NCBI RefSeq assembly: GCF_000218895.1
Contig: NC_015703.1
Coordinates: 5,407,001 to 5,471,000 of the forward strand
Length of the DNA: 64,000 nt
Source: Runella slithyformis DSM 19594
Lineage (GTDB): Bacteria > Bacteroidota > Bacteroidia > Cytophagales > Spirosomataceae
Reading direction: 5' to 3'
Part shown: one piece after another, positions 18,498-26,413 of the stretch
Position numbering within the stretch: position 1 is the first letter of the stretch
Layout: the number at the start of each line of letters is the position of its first letter
The notes under the pieces: model-generated
The model's input: only the letters and a program-made list of their open reading frames with translations
Told to the model about the DNA's origin: nothing
The model's database searches: none
Program-made: the position numbers and the translations under genes

Positions 18498-20069
18498 TCA
18501 ATTATTCATTTTATTGGGTACGTATTTGTGATGCTCTTTAATATGTATTTTTTTTTCTTTTTCACCACAAATCACAGCAGCTTTTCTCACTTCCTCTATA
18601 AAACTTTTCAATTCCCCTTTTGAAATATCCAGAGCAACACTATCAAAATGGACCCAATCAAGGTTACCTAATTTAACATGCTTCTCAATCATCAGAGCTC
18701 CTGCGCTTATAGCCATTTGAGATGCTAATGCACCTACATCATGGCTCGAGTATCCAGGAATAATATTCGGGAATCTTTCATGACGAATTTCACTGTAATG
18801 TCGGATAACTGCAATATTGCAGGCATCTGGTGGTGCCGGATAAGAAGAGGTACATTGTAATAAATATAATAGTCGATTATTTGAAGTGAACTGATTCAAA
18901 ACAAAGTCCTCGTACTCTTTATCGGTAAAGCCGGTTGATACCACAATATCTCCATCGAACGTTTCTGCAACATGCTTTAAATAATTACGATGATTAGAGA
19001 TAGTACTGGGGAGTTTAATCAAAGGCAAATTATATTGTAAAATATAGTCATAAGAATTTTTATCAAGTACCGATGTAAACCAGAATATCTCGTTTTTACG
19101 ACATTCATCAATTAAAACCTTAAATAAATCATCCGTTAGCTCAACTGCTCTACGGTAATGCCCCAATGTATTCCCAAATGGAGAGATATACGGTCTCATT
19201 AATTCAGCTTCACTATAGAACGTATTTACATCACGTCTTTGTACTTTAATGATATCCGCACCTTCATCTTTTGCCATGCGAATCATCGTTCTCAGGCGTT
19301 TTTCATCCCCTATATGATTATTTGTTAACTCCGCGACAATCATAGGGATACCTGCCAAAATTTTATCTTTTACACTTAAGTATAATTCATTATTACTTTT
19401 ATGTTCAACAAAATCGATAAAATTTCCCTGGTTGAAAAGCCCGATGGAAATATCACTGTATGGCTTACGACCAACATGTATGAGATTAATAGAAGGTACT
19501 TCTGCTTCAATGTAAGACTTGATACGAATAAAGGTATCTTCCTGTGTACGTAAAACTGCATCCCTAAACTGTTGACTATGCCCCGAAAAGTCTTGAATCA
19601 ATGTAGTATTTGAGTCACTGCCAAAATCGAAGCCAAGAAAATATATGTCAAGTTTTTTATTAAGTTCTTTTGCCATTACTACCCCCAAACGAATGGCTGA
19701 TAAAAACAAAAAGTCCGAAATAAATAATTCATCTCCATGAGCCGAAAACAGATAACTTTCTGTCGTTTCATAGGTATCTGGAGAATAGGGCACCTGAAGG
19801 CTGTTGATAGATTCAGGCATTTGCTTATCCGAAATATAACAACCGGCTTTAAATCCATTATCTTTGATACTTTGATACGCCCAGAGACTGTGTACCAATG
19901 CTATATCGCCGGCATAATAGCGCTCAGAATCATTTATATTTATCACAACCCCATCTTCGAGGCGAGATTTAGCAATTTTACCCAAACTGGACCCTTTACC
20001 TAACACATACACCCTATCTGTTTTGGACTTTGAAAATATATTTTTGATTTGGGTCGAGAAGCTCTCCAT
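18498..20069 (-). CDS. NeuB-family nonulosonic acid synthase fused to N-terminal domain
   Basis: 523 aa. Residues about 238-505 are a NeuB-type TIM barrel that condenses PEP with a hexosamine-derived acceptor: ELTNNHIGD (247-255), KVQRRD (275-280), GYSSHD (439-444) and IEKHVKL (461-467). The usual C-terminal antifreeze-like (SAF) domain is absent; the protein ends in a short basic tail. Residues 1-230 are an added domain with GKGSSL (24-29) and YFLGFDFG (143-150), resembling DUF115/GT42-type nucleotide-sugar folds. It follows a cytidylyltransferase and a phosphatase and overlaps the latter by 56 bases. Which acid is made (Neu5Ac, legionaminic or KDN-like) cannot be told. Confidence 0.83.
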   Translation of the reverse strand: MESFSTQIKNIFSKSKTDRVYVLGKGSSLGKIAKSRLEDGVVININDSERYYAGDIALVHSLWAYQSIKDNGFKAGCYISDKQMPESINSLQVPYSPDTYETTESYLFSAHGDELFISDFLFLSAIRLGVVMAKELNKKLDIYFLGFDFGSDSNTTLIQDFSGHSQQFRDAVLRTQEDTFIRIKSYIEAEVPSINLIHVGRKPYSDISIGLFNQGNFIDFVEHKSNNELYLSVKDKILAGIPMIVAELTNNHIGDEKRLRTMIRMAKDEGADIIKVQRRDVNTFYSEAELMRPYISPFGNTLGHYRRAVELTDDLFKVLIDECRKNEIFWFTSVLDKNSYDYILQYNLPLIKLPSTISNHRNYLKHVAETFDGDIVVSTGFTDKEYEDFVLNQFTSNNRLLYLLQCTSSYPAPPDACNIAVIRHYSEIRHERFPNIIPGYSSHDVGALASQMAISAGALMIEKHVKLGNLDWVHFDSVALDISKGELKSFIEEVRKAAVICGEKEKKIHIKEHHKYVPNKMNN

Positions 20070-20694
20070 GATATTCTTGATTATTTACAGTTACTGATAA
20101 ACCATTTTCTAATGCTAAATTTAATCCGGGTATAATATCCCAAACCTTTGCACCTTTGGGATTTTCAAAGCTATGAAATGACCCCGTAACAACATTATAC
20201 ATATTATACACTGCACATCCTATAATACGATATTCAAAGCCTGGCTCTAATTTTAATATATCTTCTTTGGTTAAACTGGAAGATATACCTGCAATTCTTG
20301 AATCATACTTTTGATATTTGTCGCCAGTTTTTAGATAACAATCTAATTCAGGTAATGCCAGCATAGATTCTTTGTGTTTACTGTACTCATAAACACATAC
20401 AGCTACCCCCCATTCTTTTAGACCCGATACAAAATTTTCTGTTCCGTCTATTGGGTCCAAAATGATTACTTTGTCTTTCAACCAATTTTGTTTATTATCT
20501 TCCGGTGACTCCTCGGATACTAAAGCATAATCAGGCAGCTCCATTTTGATAAACTCCTTAACTAGTTTTTCGCATAGATAATCTCCCTTTGAAACATAGC
20601 TATTATCATTTTTGAGAATCTTTTCCTGTTTCAAAGTGACAATCTCCTCAAGGTTATCTTTTATTATTTTTTTTATCTTATCACAAATACTCAT
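20014..20694 (-). CDS. inositol monophosphatase-family phosphatase
   Basis: 226 aa. Shows the metal-binding signature ILDPIDGTENF (78-88), an upstream SEE (60-62), and a C-terminal WDIIPGLNLALENG block equivalent to WDxAxG, all diagnostic of the IMPase/FBPase/CysQ superfamily. These are Mg2+-dependent sugar-phosphate phosphatases. It sits between the cytidylyltransferase (3 bases upstream) and the NeuB fusion (56-base overlap), so a role in dephosphorylating a nonulosonate 9-phosphate or a precursor is inferred. In the known phosphorylated pathways this step is done by HAD phosphatases. It is slightly short for the family (usual about 250-270). Confidence 0.83.
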   Translation of the reverse strand: MSICDKIKKIIKDNLEEIVTLKQEKILKNDNSYVSKGDYLCEKLVKEFIKMELPDYALVSEESPEDNKQNWLKDKVIILDPIDGTENFVSGLKEWGVAVCVYEYSKHKESMLALPELDCYLKTGDKYQKYDSRIAGISSSLTKEDILKLEPGFEYRIIGCAVYNMYNVVTGSFHSFENPKGAKVWDIIPGLNLALENGLSVTVNNQEYHGELLDPNQKYIFKVQNR

Positions 20695-20697
20695 AAA

Positions 20698-21363
20698 TTA
20701 ATCTATTTTAAACTCGAATCTATTAGTATATATTTGCTGTGCTACAAAGAAATCAAGAGGAGTATCTATGTCTAATCCTTCAATCTCATCGATAATTTTA
20801 AACATAGGCTTCATACCTACAATGTTTTTGTATTGAATTAAATCTTGCCTGCTTATTAAGTTCAGACCAAAATTTAACGCGTATATATTGGGCAAGTTTT
20901 GGCTATTGGGTTGCTTATCTCTTTCGTAATTTATAGGATTATCATCTAACCACAAAAATTCTTTCATCAAAGAAACAGTTGCAAGACAATCATGTTCATC
21001 GCTTTTTAGAAAAGAGTCGATAGCCTCCTGAATAGTCGTAGATTTTATAAATGGTGTCGTACATGGGCAATAAGCAAAAATATCGGTTTCTGTAACGAGC
21101 CCAAGATGTTGCAAAAACTCACTATTTGTACATTGTGATGAAGCATAATAATCTTCTCTTTTATGAAAAGCAACTCCTTTTTGCTTAGCTATCTCAATTG
21201 CCTGTAATGAATCTGTATTTACAATTATCTCATGAATACCTTTTACCTGCTTTAAATTATCTATCTTTAGTTCAAGCAAATTGGTATCCCCAAATGGTTT
21301 TAAATTCTTATTTTTAACTCTCTGAGATCCTATTCTAATTGGAATAACCGCTGTAATTTTCAT
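20698..21363 (-). CDS. cytidylyltransferase, NeuA/CMP-nonulosonate synthetase-like
   Basis: 221 aa. The N-terminus MKITAVIPIRIGSQRVKNKN is the nucleotide-binding signature of the CMP-KDO/CMP-NeuA family (IPxRxxSxRxxxKN). PCTTPFIKSTTIQEAID (about 97-113) matches the LQPTSPLR-type region, and EGLDIDTPLDF near the end is the second metal/sugar motif. It activates a nonulosonic acid as its CMP derivative. First gene of the cassette; a 722-base spacer separates it from wzc, so an internal promoter is likely, though I could not place one. Confidence 0.87.
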   Translation of the reverse strand: MKITAVIPIRIGSQRVKNKNLKPFGDTNLLELKIDNLKQVKGIHEIIVNTDSLQAIEIAKQKGVAFHKREDYYASSQCTNSEFLQHLGLVTETDIFAYCPCTTPFIKSTTIQEAIDSFLKSDEHDCLATVSLMKEFLWLDDNPINYERDKQPNSQNLPNIYALNFGLNLISRQDLIQYKNIVGMKPMFKIIDEIEGLDIDTPLDFFVAQQIYTNRFEFKID

Positions 21364-22085
21364 GTATATTGAATTATTTTGAATTGTCTCAATTCATTAT
21401 CTCAGTAGCACACTTTTATGTGTGTACCATTTACAAGTCTTTATTATTTCAAGTCTAAATAATATCTGACTTGATTTATGTACACTTGGTATTAAAGAAA
21501 CGTAATAGCTATCTGCGTCGAAAATAATTTAGTAAATCTTAAGTAGTAATTTGGGGAAATACTTTTCTAACCGAAGACGCGAGAGATGTTTGATATTTTT
21601 TTTCATAACGTTTGTTCAGTAAACACCAGTATTGAATTATTTCGTAAACAATTTCAATATTGGCAACCTCTGGTAAGGAATAAAGCTAAACTAAAGTCAA
21701 ACAAGTAAACAAAATATATTGCCCATTTCCTTCCTCTATTGAGGACTAGATTTTAACGTAAATTATTGAAATAAGCCAAATCTGGCCTTTTTCTAGTATT
21801 TCCTACTTTTTTATCCTCTGAGACAATACTAAAGTACAAAAAAAATATTAGTATCAAGAAAAAAATCAAAATTTTAGATATGATTTTTTTCTTTACAAGT
21901 AAACAAAATCAAGCAAAGACTAAATTGTATTATTCCGAGATATCCCTAAGATTATGTTAGCATCGGCAGCATCTACTACAATCTTCGGACACTAATACCC
22001 ATTTCCCCACACTGTATCCCTAATAATTGGCTTTGGAATCATTTATTTTACGGTAGTTATGATTGGTGCCGATGACAAATAGAGA
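21364..22085. other. wzc-neuA spacer, no gene
   Basis: 722 bases, AT-rich, no supportable ORF, no miniature-element end and no heptad repeat. The GC content falls sharply here on leaving wzc, which marks the boundary of the AT-rich cassette. It probably contains the promoter for the nonulosonate genes, but no TTG/TAnnTTTG pair with correct spacing was seen. Confidence 0.4.
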
Positions 22086-24464
22086 TTAGGATTTATTAAG
22101 TACTCTTTTCCAAAGGGGTTTGGGGGTGTCACCATAGTACCCATAACCATAACCATAACCATAACCATAACCATAACCATAACCATAACCATAACCATAA
22201 CCTCCTGAACCTTTGACACCATTATAAATGATGGCCATCGAAGGCATTTTCTGTTCGCGGTACAAGACTGCCAAAGGACCCAAGGCAAACTTAGGGGTTT
22301 TTTCGTGGCGAATGATGTAGAGGGTAGCATCCACCAATGGAGCAATGAGCAGCGCATCGGTCACAAGGCCGTTGGGCGAGCAGTCAATGAAAATATACTC
22401 ATACAGGCTTTCGAGTTCGAGCACCAGGTCGGCCATTTGGGAGCTGCCGATCAGTTCGGCGGGGTTGGGCGGAATAGGTCCGCTGGAAATAAAGTGGAGG
22501 TTTTCAACCTTCGTAGGCTGAGTGACTTCCTTCACGCTCTTTTTGCCGATGAGGTAATTGACCAAACCGACCTCATTGGGCATTTGAAGGTATTCGTGCA
22601 GCTTGGGCTTCCGGATGTCGGCGTTGACCAACACGACCTTGTGGCCCGCTTTGGCCAGGCTGGAGGCTAAATTGAGGGCTATAAAACTTTTGCCCTCGCC
22701 CGAAATGGTGGAGGTGAACAATATCCTTTTGGAACTTCTTTCGGTTTTGAGCAAATAACTTAAATTGGTACGCAGGGTCCGAAACTGTTCAATAATGATG
22801 TTTCGGCTGTTGGTATCCAACAGCGGGCCGTCCACATTTTTGGGTTTTTGGGCCACTTCTCCCAGGATAGGTACGCCCTTGACTTTCTCTTCGATCTCAG
22901 CCCGGGATTCGATCTTGTCGTTGAGCAGGTTGCGCACGTTGATGAAAGCGAACGGAATGCCTAAGCCCGCCAACAGCGCGATCAGGTACACGATATTGCC
23001 TTTGGGTTTTACGGGTTTGGGGGTGCTGTACGGATCATCTACAATGCGGCTGTCGGTCACGGTAGAGGCGTAGGAAATGGCCGTTTCTTCGCGTTTTTCC
23101 AACAATAGCAAATAGAGGCTTTCTTTGATGCCCTGCTGACGTTTGATGTTCACAAACTCCCGTTCCTTGCGCGGAATGGTGCGAATGGAGGACTCAAAGC
23201 GGTTATTGAGGCTTTGCAGGCTGTTGCGGGTAATGATCAATCCCTGCTTTTGGTTGGCGATGTTTTCCCGGATGGCCGCTTTGGTATTGGCGATCTGGGT
23301 CGTCACGGTTTCCAGCAGGGGGTTGTTTGCCTGCGTGGTGCGGGCGTATTTTTCGCGTTGGTTATCCAACTCGTTCAGTTTGGCCAGCAATCCCGTCAAT
23401 ACGGGGTCGGTGACCATCAGGGTGGCGGGGGCGATCCCCAATTGGCTGCTTCGAAGGTAGGCATCGACCCCTTCGAGGATCTTGAGCTGAATGTCGACTT
23501 CGTTCAGCTTGCCGTCGTTTTCCTTTACTTTTTCCAGAAAGAGGTTAGCCTCGGCGCTTAGGTCGGTGATGCCCTGACTGCTTTTGTACACTTCCACATC
23601 TTTTTCCACGTCGCCCAGCTCTCCCGTGATGAGTCGCAGACGGTCGTCGATGAAGGTCATGGTGTTGGTGGCTTCGCGGTTTTTGTCGGTGAGCGCCGAG
23701 TAGGTATACGCATCCAATAATTTGGCCAGAATGGCGCGGCCCTTGTTGGGCAGCGGATCTTCCAGGCTAAGTTTGAGCACGGTACTCTTTTGATTCATCA
23801 ATTCCACCTGCAGCAAATCTTGGTAATTCTGGATCAGTGATTCTTTGTGGGCAAAGCGGATCTGAATTCGGTCATTATCATGGCGGTAGAGGGAATCCAC
23901 CAAAAACACCCGGAACAGGCCATACTCACTTTTGACGTTGTCGCTGAACGTAAACTTTCCTTTAGGCGAGCCGCCTTTATCCTGTAGTTCGTATTGGTTG
24001 CGGTTGATGACCCGGATCCAAAGTGGCTCTTTGTAAGCGGCTTCATTCAGTTTCCCCGCCTGTACCCAGATCGGAGATGTCCCAAAAATCTCTTCCGTGG
24101 AACGGACCTCGCCTTTTTGAAAATAGGACACTGTGAGGTTAAGGTCATTTACCACGCGTTCTAGTAACGCACGAGATTTGAGCACTTCCATCTCGTTTTC
24201 CACGAGTTTATTGCCTGTAAAAAGCTCCAAATCTTTGAGGGCATCCATGCCTCCAAGCCCCCCTTTTTTCTCATCTTTGATGAGCAGGATGGCGCTGCTT
24301 TTGTAGATTGGGGTGGCGTAGCGCAGGTAAAAGAAGGCCGCCAGTACTGCCACCACTACAGATAGGATAAACCAATACCAATTGCGCAGGTATTTACTCA
24401 GGGTCAATTTCAGGTTAAATTCCTCTTCCGGCTCTTCCCAAAATTTAGAATCATTATTCGTCAT
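22086..24464 (-). CDS. wzc: Wzc-type polysaccharide co-polymerase and tyrosine autokinase with Gly-Tyr tail
   Basis: 792 aa inner-membrane protein. Wzz domain with a first membrane segment at about residues 30-50, a long periplasmic coiled region, a second membrane segment at about 505-525, then a BY-kinase domain: Walker A SGEGKS (588-593), Walker A' LVNADIRKP (612-620), Walker B IFIDCSPNG (691-699; usual form is IDTPPxG). The C-terminal tail is a run of Gly-Tyr dipeptides (about 755-777, twelve Tyr), encoded by ten GGTTAT units, where BY kinases carry their autophosphorylated Tyr cluster. It follows wza by 137 bases. It controls chain length and export. Confidence 0.94.
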   Translation of the reverse strand: MTNNDSKFWEEPEEEFNLKLTLSKYLRNWYWFILSVVVAVLAAFFYLRYATPIYKSSAILLIKDEKKGGLGGMDALKDLELFTGNKLVENEMEVLKSRALLERVVNDLNLTVSYFQKGEVRSTEEIFGTSPIWVQAGKLNEAAYKEPLWIRVINRNQYELQDKGGSPKGKFTFSDNVKSEYGLFRVFLVDSLYRHDNDRIQIRFAHKESLIQNYQDLLQVELMNQKSTVLKLSLEDPLPNKGRAILAKLLDAYTYSALTDKNREATNTMTFIDDRLRLITGELGDVEKDVEVYKSSQGITDLSAEANLFLEKVKENDGKLNEVDIQLKILEGVDAYLRSSQLGIAPATLMVTDPVLTGLLAKLNELDNQREKYARTTQANNPLLETVTTQIANTKAAIRENIANQKQGLIITRNSLQSLNNRFESSIRTIPRKEREFVNIKRQQGIKESLYLLLLEKREETAISYASTVTDSRIVDDPYSTPKPVKPKGNIVYLIALLAGLGIPFAFINVRNLLNDKIESRAEIEEKVKGVPILGEVAQKPKNVDGPLLDTNSRNIIIEQFRTLRTNLSYLLKTERSSKRILFTSTISGEGKSFIALNLASSLAKAGHKVVLVNADIRKPKLHEYLQMPNEVGLVNYLIGKKSVKEVTQPTKVENLHFISSGPIPPNPAELIGSSQMADLVLELESLYEYIFIDCSPNGLVTDALLIAPLVDATLYIIRHEKTPKFALGPLAVLYREQKMPSMAIIYNGVKGSGGYGYGYGYGYGYGYGYGYGYGYYGDTPKPLWKRVLNKS
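22141..22200 (-). repeat. hexanucleotide microsatellite (10 units) inside wzc
   Basis: Ten perfect CCATAA units on the plus strand, read as TTATGG on the coding strand and translated as alternating Gly and Tyr. Gain or loss of units keeps the frame and changes only the number of Tyr residues in the kinase tail. Confidence 0.97.
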
Positions 24465-24500
24465 GTCTTTTTTGTATTACTGTTATTTTTTTGTAGTTAA

Positions 24501-24600
24501 TAGAAATTGGTGGATCGGAAATTGGTGAATGGAAATTGATGGATTGGAAATTAGACCCCTGCTTCGTACCGCCAACCAATAACCGATAACGAATAACTCA
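24501..24600. repeat. heptad repeats between wza and wzc
   Basis: The spacer is built from 7-base words such as GGAAATT/GGTGAAT (24501-24555) and ACCAATA/ACCGATA/ACGAATA (24572-24596). No gene. Confidence 0.6.
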
Positions 24601-24601
24601 C

Positions 24602-25432
24602 TTATTTCAAAAGATTCAAAATCACGACAATCGTCGTGGCAATGCCCGTGAAAATGGGGATGAGCTGCAATTGCTGCACGCGCTGATCGGTAAAGGTTAC
24701 TTTTCCTTTGTTTACGTCTACGTAGATGACGTCGTTGTTGCGCAGATAGTAGTAGGGGGAGTTGAAAAAATCGCGGGAGGTCAGGTCAATGCGTACCACT
24801 TCGCGTTTATCCTTTTCGGTCCGGATGAGCATCACGTTTTTCCGCAACCCGTAAATGGTCAGGTCGCCCGCCATCCCGAGCGCTTCGGGCAGGGAGGTAT
24901 GATCATCCAGCAGGTTAATGACCGAGGGGCGGTTCACTTCCCCGATCACCGTAAATTTATGGTTCAGGTAACGTACGTTTACGGTCGGTTCTTTGAGGTA
25001 ATTCAGCAGCCGTACTTTGATGGTATCACTTGCCTGCGCCAGGCTCATGTTCGTTACTTTCACTTTGCCCACCAAGGGCATTTCAATGGTTCCGGTTGAA
25101 TCCACCAAATAACCCAGGGGTTGACGGCCCATTTGCCCCCCTCCCATCGCAGCGGGATACACGGTTGTATTCAGCGCGTTGATATTGGGAAAATTAAATA
25201 CGACATTGGATTCTTCGCTCAAGCTGCTCACGGTTACGGCCAGAATGTCATCGGGTTGGATGCGGGTCACGTGCGGGGTAATGGGGGGCAACACCTGATA
25301 AGGCAGGGTGTCGGCACTTTGAAAATAAGTGATCTTGCGGGTATCCACGGTCACACAGGAAGTAAAGAAGGCGGAACTGAGTACACTAAAAAAAAGCAGG
25401 GTAATGCCGGAAATTTTCAAGAAATTACGCAT
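24602..25432 (-). CDS. wza: polysaccharide export outer-membrane lipoprotein (Wza-type)
   Basis: 276 aa. N-terminal signal with lipobox FFTSC (Cys about 26), then the poly_export domain (IQPDDILAVTVSS, about 58-70; VDSTGTIEMPLVGKVKV, about 110-126) and SLBB-like repeats (FTVIGEVNRPSVINL, about 160-174; then LTIYGLRKNVMLIR). A last hydrophobic segment (LIPIFTGIATTIVVILNLL) could be the outer-membrane helix seen in Wza. It forms the export channel working with Wzc. First gene of the locus in transcription order. Confidence 0.94.
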   Translation of the reverse strand: MRNFLKISGITLLFFSVLSSAFFTSCVTVDTRKITYFQSADTLPYQVLPPITPHVTRIQPDDILAVTVSSLSEESNVVFNFPNINALNTTVYPAAMGGGQMGRQPLGYLVDSTGTIEMPLVGKVKVTNMSLAQASDTIKVRLLNYLKEPTVNVRYLNHKFTVIGEVNRPSVINLLDDHTSLPEALGMAGDLTIYGLRKNVMLIRTEKDKREVVRIDLTSRDFFNSPYYYLRNNDVIYVDVNKGKVTFTDQRVQQLQLIPIFTGIATTIVVILNLLK

Positions 25433-26036
25433 GGATGATTTGTATTATTTCAATATATAACGTTAAGAATTTCGTATGGTGTCGCAGTTTTCGAAAGCCC
25501 GCACCTGCAATCAATACTCCTCTTTGAAACGAAAACGGTTGGTCCTTTTTTTTAGGAAGCCTGTATTTAAAAATGAAGCTATGCCCCAAAAAAACGAATT
25601 ATGGTTGCTTTTTTTTGATATTTAGCAAAAAAAAGCGCTGAAATTGATCAAAAATCAAATAAAATTTGATTTTACAAAGGCCGTAGAGATTTGATTTTTT
25701 TGAGAGGAGTGGGCAATAATAAAGGAGGAAGTACTGTCATAACGTTATGATTTTAGTAAATGGGAGGTGTTTTCTTTAATAGTAAAAAACAAATATGGAC
25801 AAATATACGCTTATGTCAAGCAAGAATCATAAATATTTTTCAAAAATTTATCAAACGGTAAGGCATTGGGGCTTAGTAAAGTACAATTTCAGGCTCGAAA
25901 ACAGGCTTTTTAGCACGTACGGGCTTATTTTAACCGGTTTTTAATTTTGTTTGACTTTTTTACAAAAACATGCCATTTTTCAGTAAAACGAAGTCCGTGA
26001 GCAGGCCGCATTTCGTGACAAAACCCGGAAAGCCTC
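25433..26036. other. region upstream of wza, no gene
   Basis: Contains only AT-rich sequence, presumably the promoter and leader of the polysaccharide locus. A TATATTTG-like -7 word on the minus strand (25803-25810) lacks a well-placed -33 partner. ORFs starting near 25960 overlap repeats and are not credible. Confidence 0.35.
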
Positions 26037-26161
26037 TTTTAACCCCACCCTTGCCCCTCCGCGGCGGCGGTCCGACCCTGTGAGGGAGGGGGATTCCCAG
26101 CGGAACAGGCAAGCCTGTAAGGAAGGGGCAGGGGACGGTCCGCCGCGCGGTGGGGTTAAAA
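26037..26161. repeat. 125-bp imperfect palindromic (fold-back) repeat
   Basis: The arms TTTTAACCCCACC (26037-26049) and GGTGGGGTTAAAA (26149-26161) are perfect inverted repeats. The inside is unusually GC-rich, with further inverted pieces (GCGGCGGCGGTCCG against CGGTCCGCCGCG). It looks like a non-autonomous palindromic element. Short ORFs across it in several frames are artefacts. Confidence 0.6.
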
Positions 26162-26186
26162 AGGGTCGGTTTTGAGAAACCTCCCC

Positions 26187-26216
26187 CACTCTGCGCCTCT
26201 GCGTCTTTGCGTGAAC
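26187..26216. repeat. CGCAGAG-type heptad repeat
   Basis: The plus strand reads CTCTGCGCCTCTGCGTCTTTGCG, degenerate 7-8-base words of the CGCAGAG/CGCAAAG kind. Confidence 0.45.
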
Positions 26217-26237
26217 AAAAAGTGTCGCGGCCAAAAA

Positions 26238-26270
26238 CAAAAAAAGTGCCGGCTCCCAAGAACCGACACT
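26238..26270 (-). terminator. rho-independent terminator downstream of ahcY
   Basis: On the minus strand AGTGTCGGTT ... AGCCGGCACT forms a stem of about 10 pairs with two mismatches, followed at once by seven T residues and a second short T-run. It lies about 145 bases after the ahcY stop. Confidence 0.65.
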
Positions 26271-26386
26271 CTCCATGGCGAAATTGCGTAAAAGAAATAG
26301 AGGGGGTGTGGGAAGTAGTGAGCAGGTCCGCACAGGCACACCATTCACTCATCGCAGCGGCCGGGGCCGCCCGTGCGGACCCGCTC

Positions 26387-26413
26387 ACCAATTCACCAAT
26401 CACTAATCACCAA
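26387..26413. repeat. TCACCAA heptad repeat just after ahcY
   Basis: Four 7-base words TCACCAA/TCACTAA abut the ahcY stop codon. Confidence 0.5.

Noticed and set aside
22043-22357. 104-aa minus-strand ORF with Val-Met repeats
   Set aside because: Alternative frame of the wzc microsatellite and flanking wzc sequence.
25960-26413. Overlapping ORFs on both strands (122-147 aa)
   Set aside because: They cross the GC-rich palindrome, heptad words and a terminator; proteins are Pro/Arg/Gly-rich and unlike any family.
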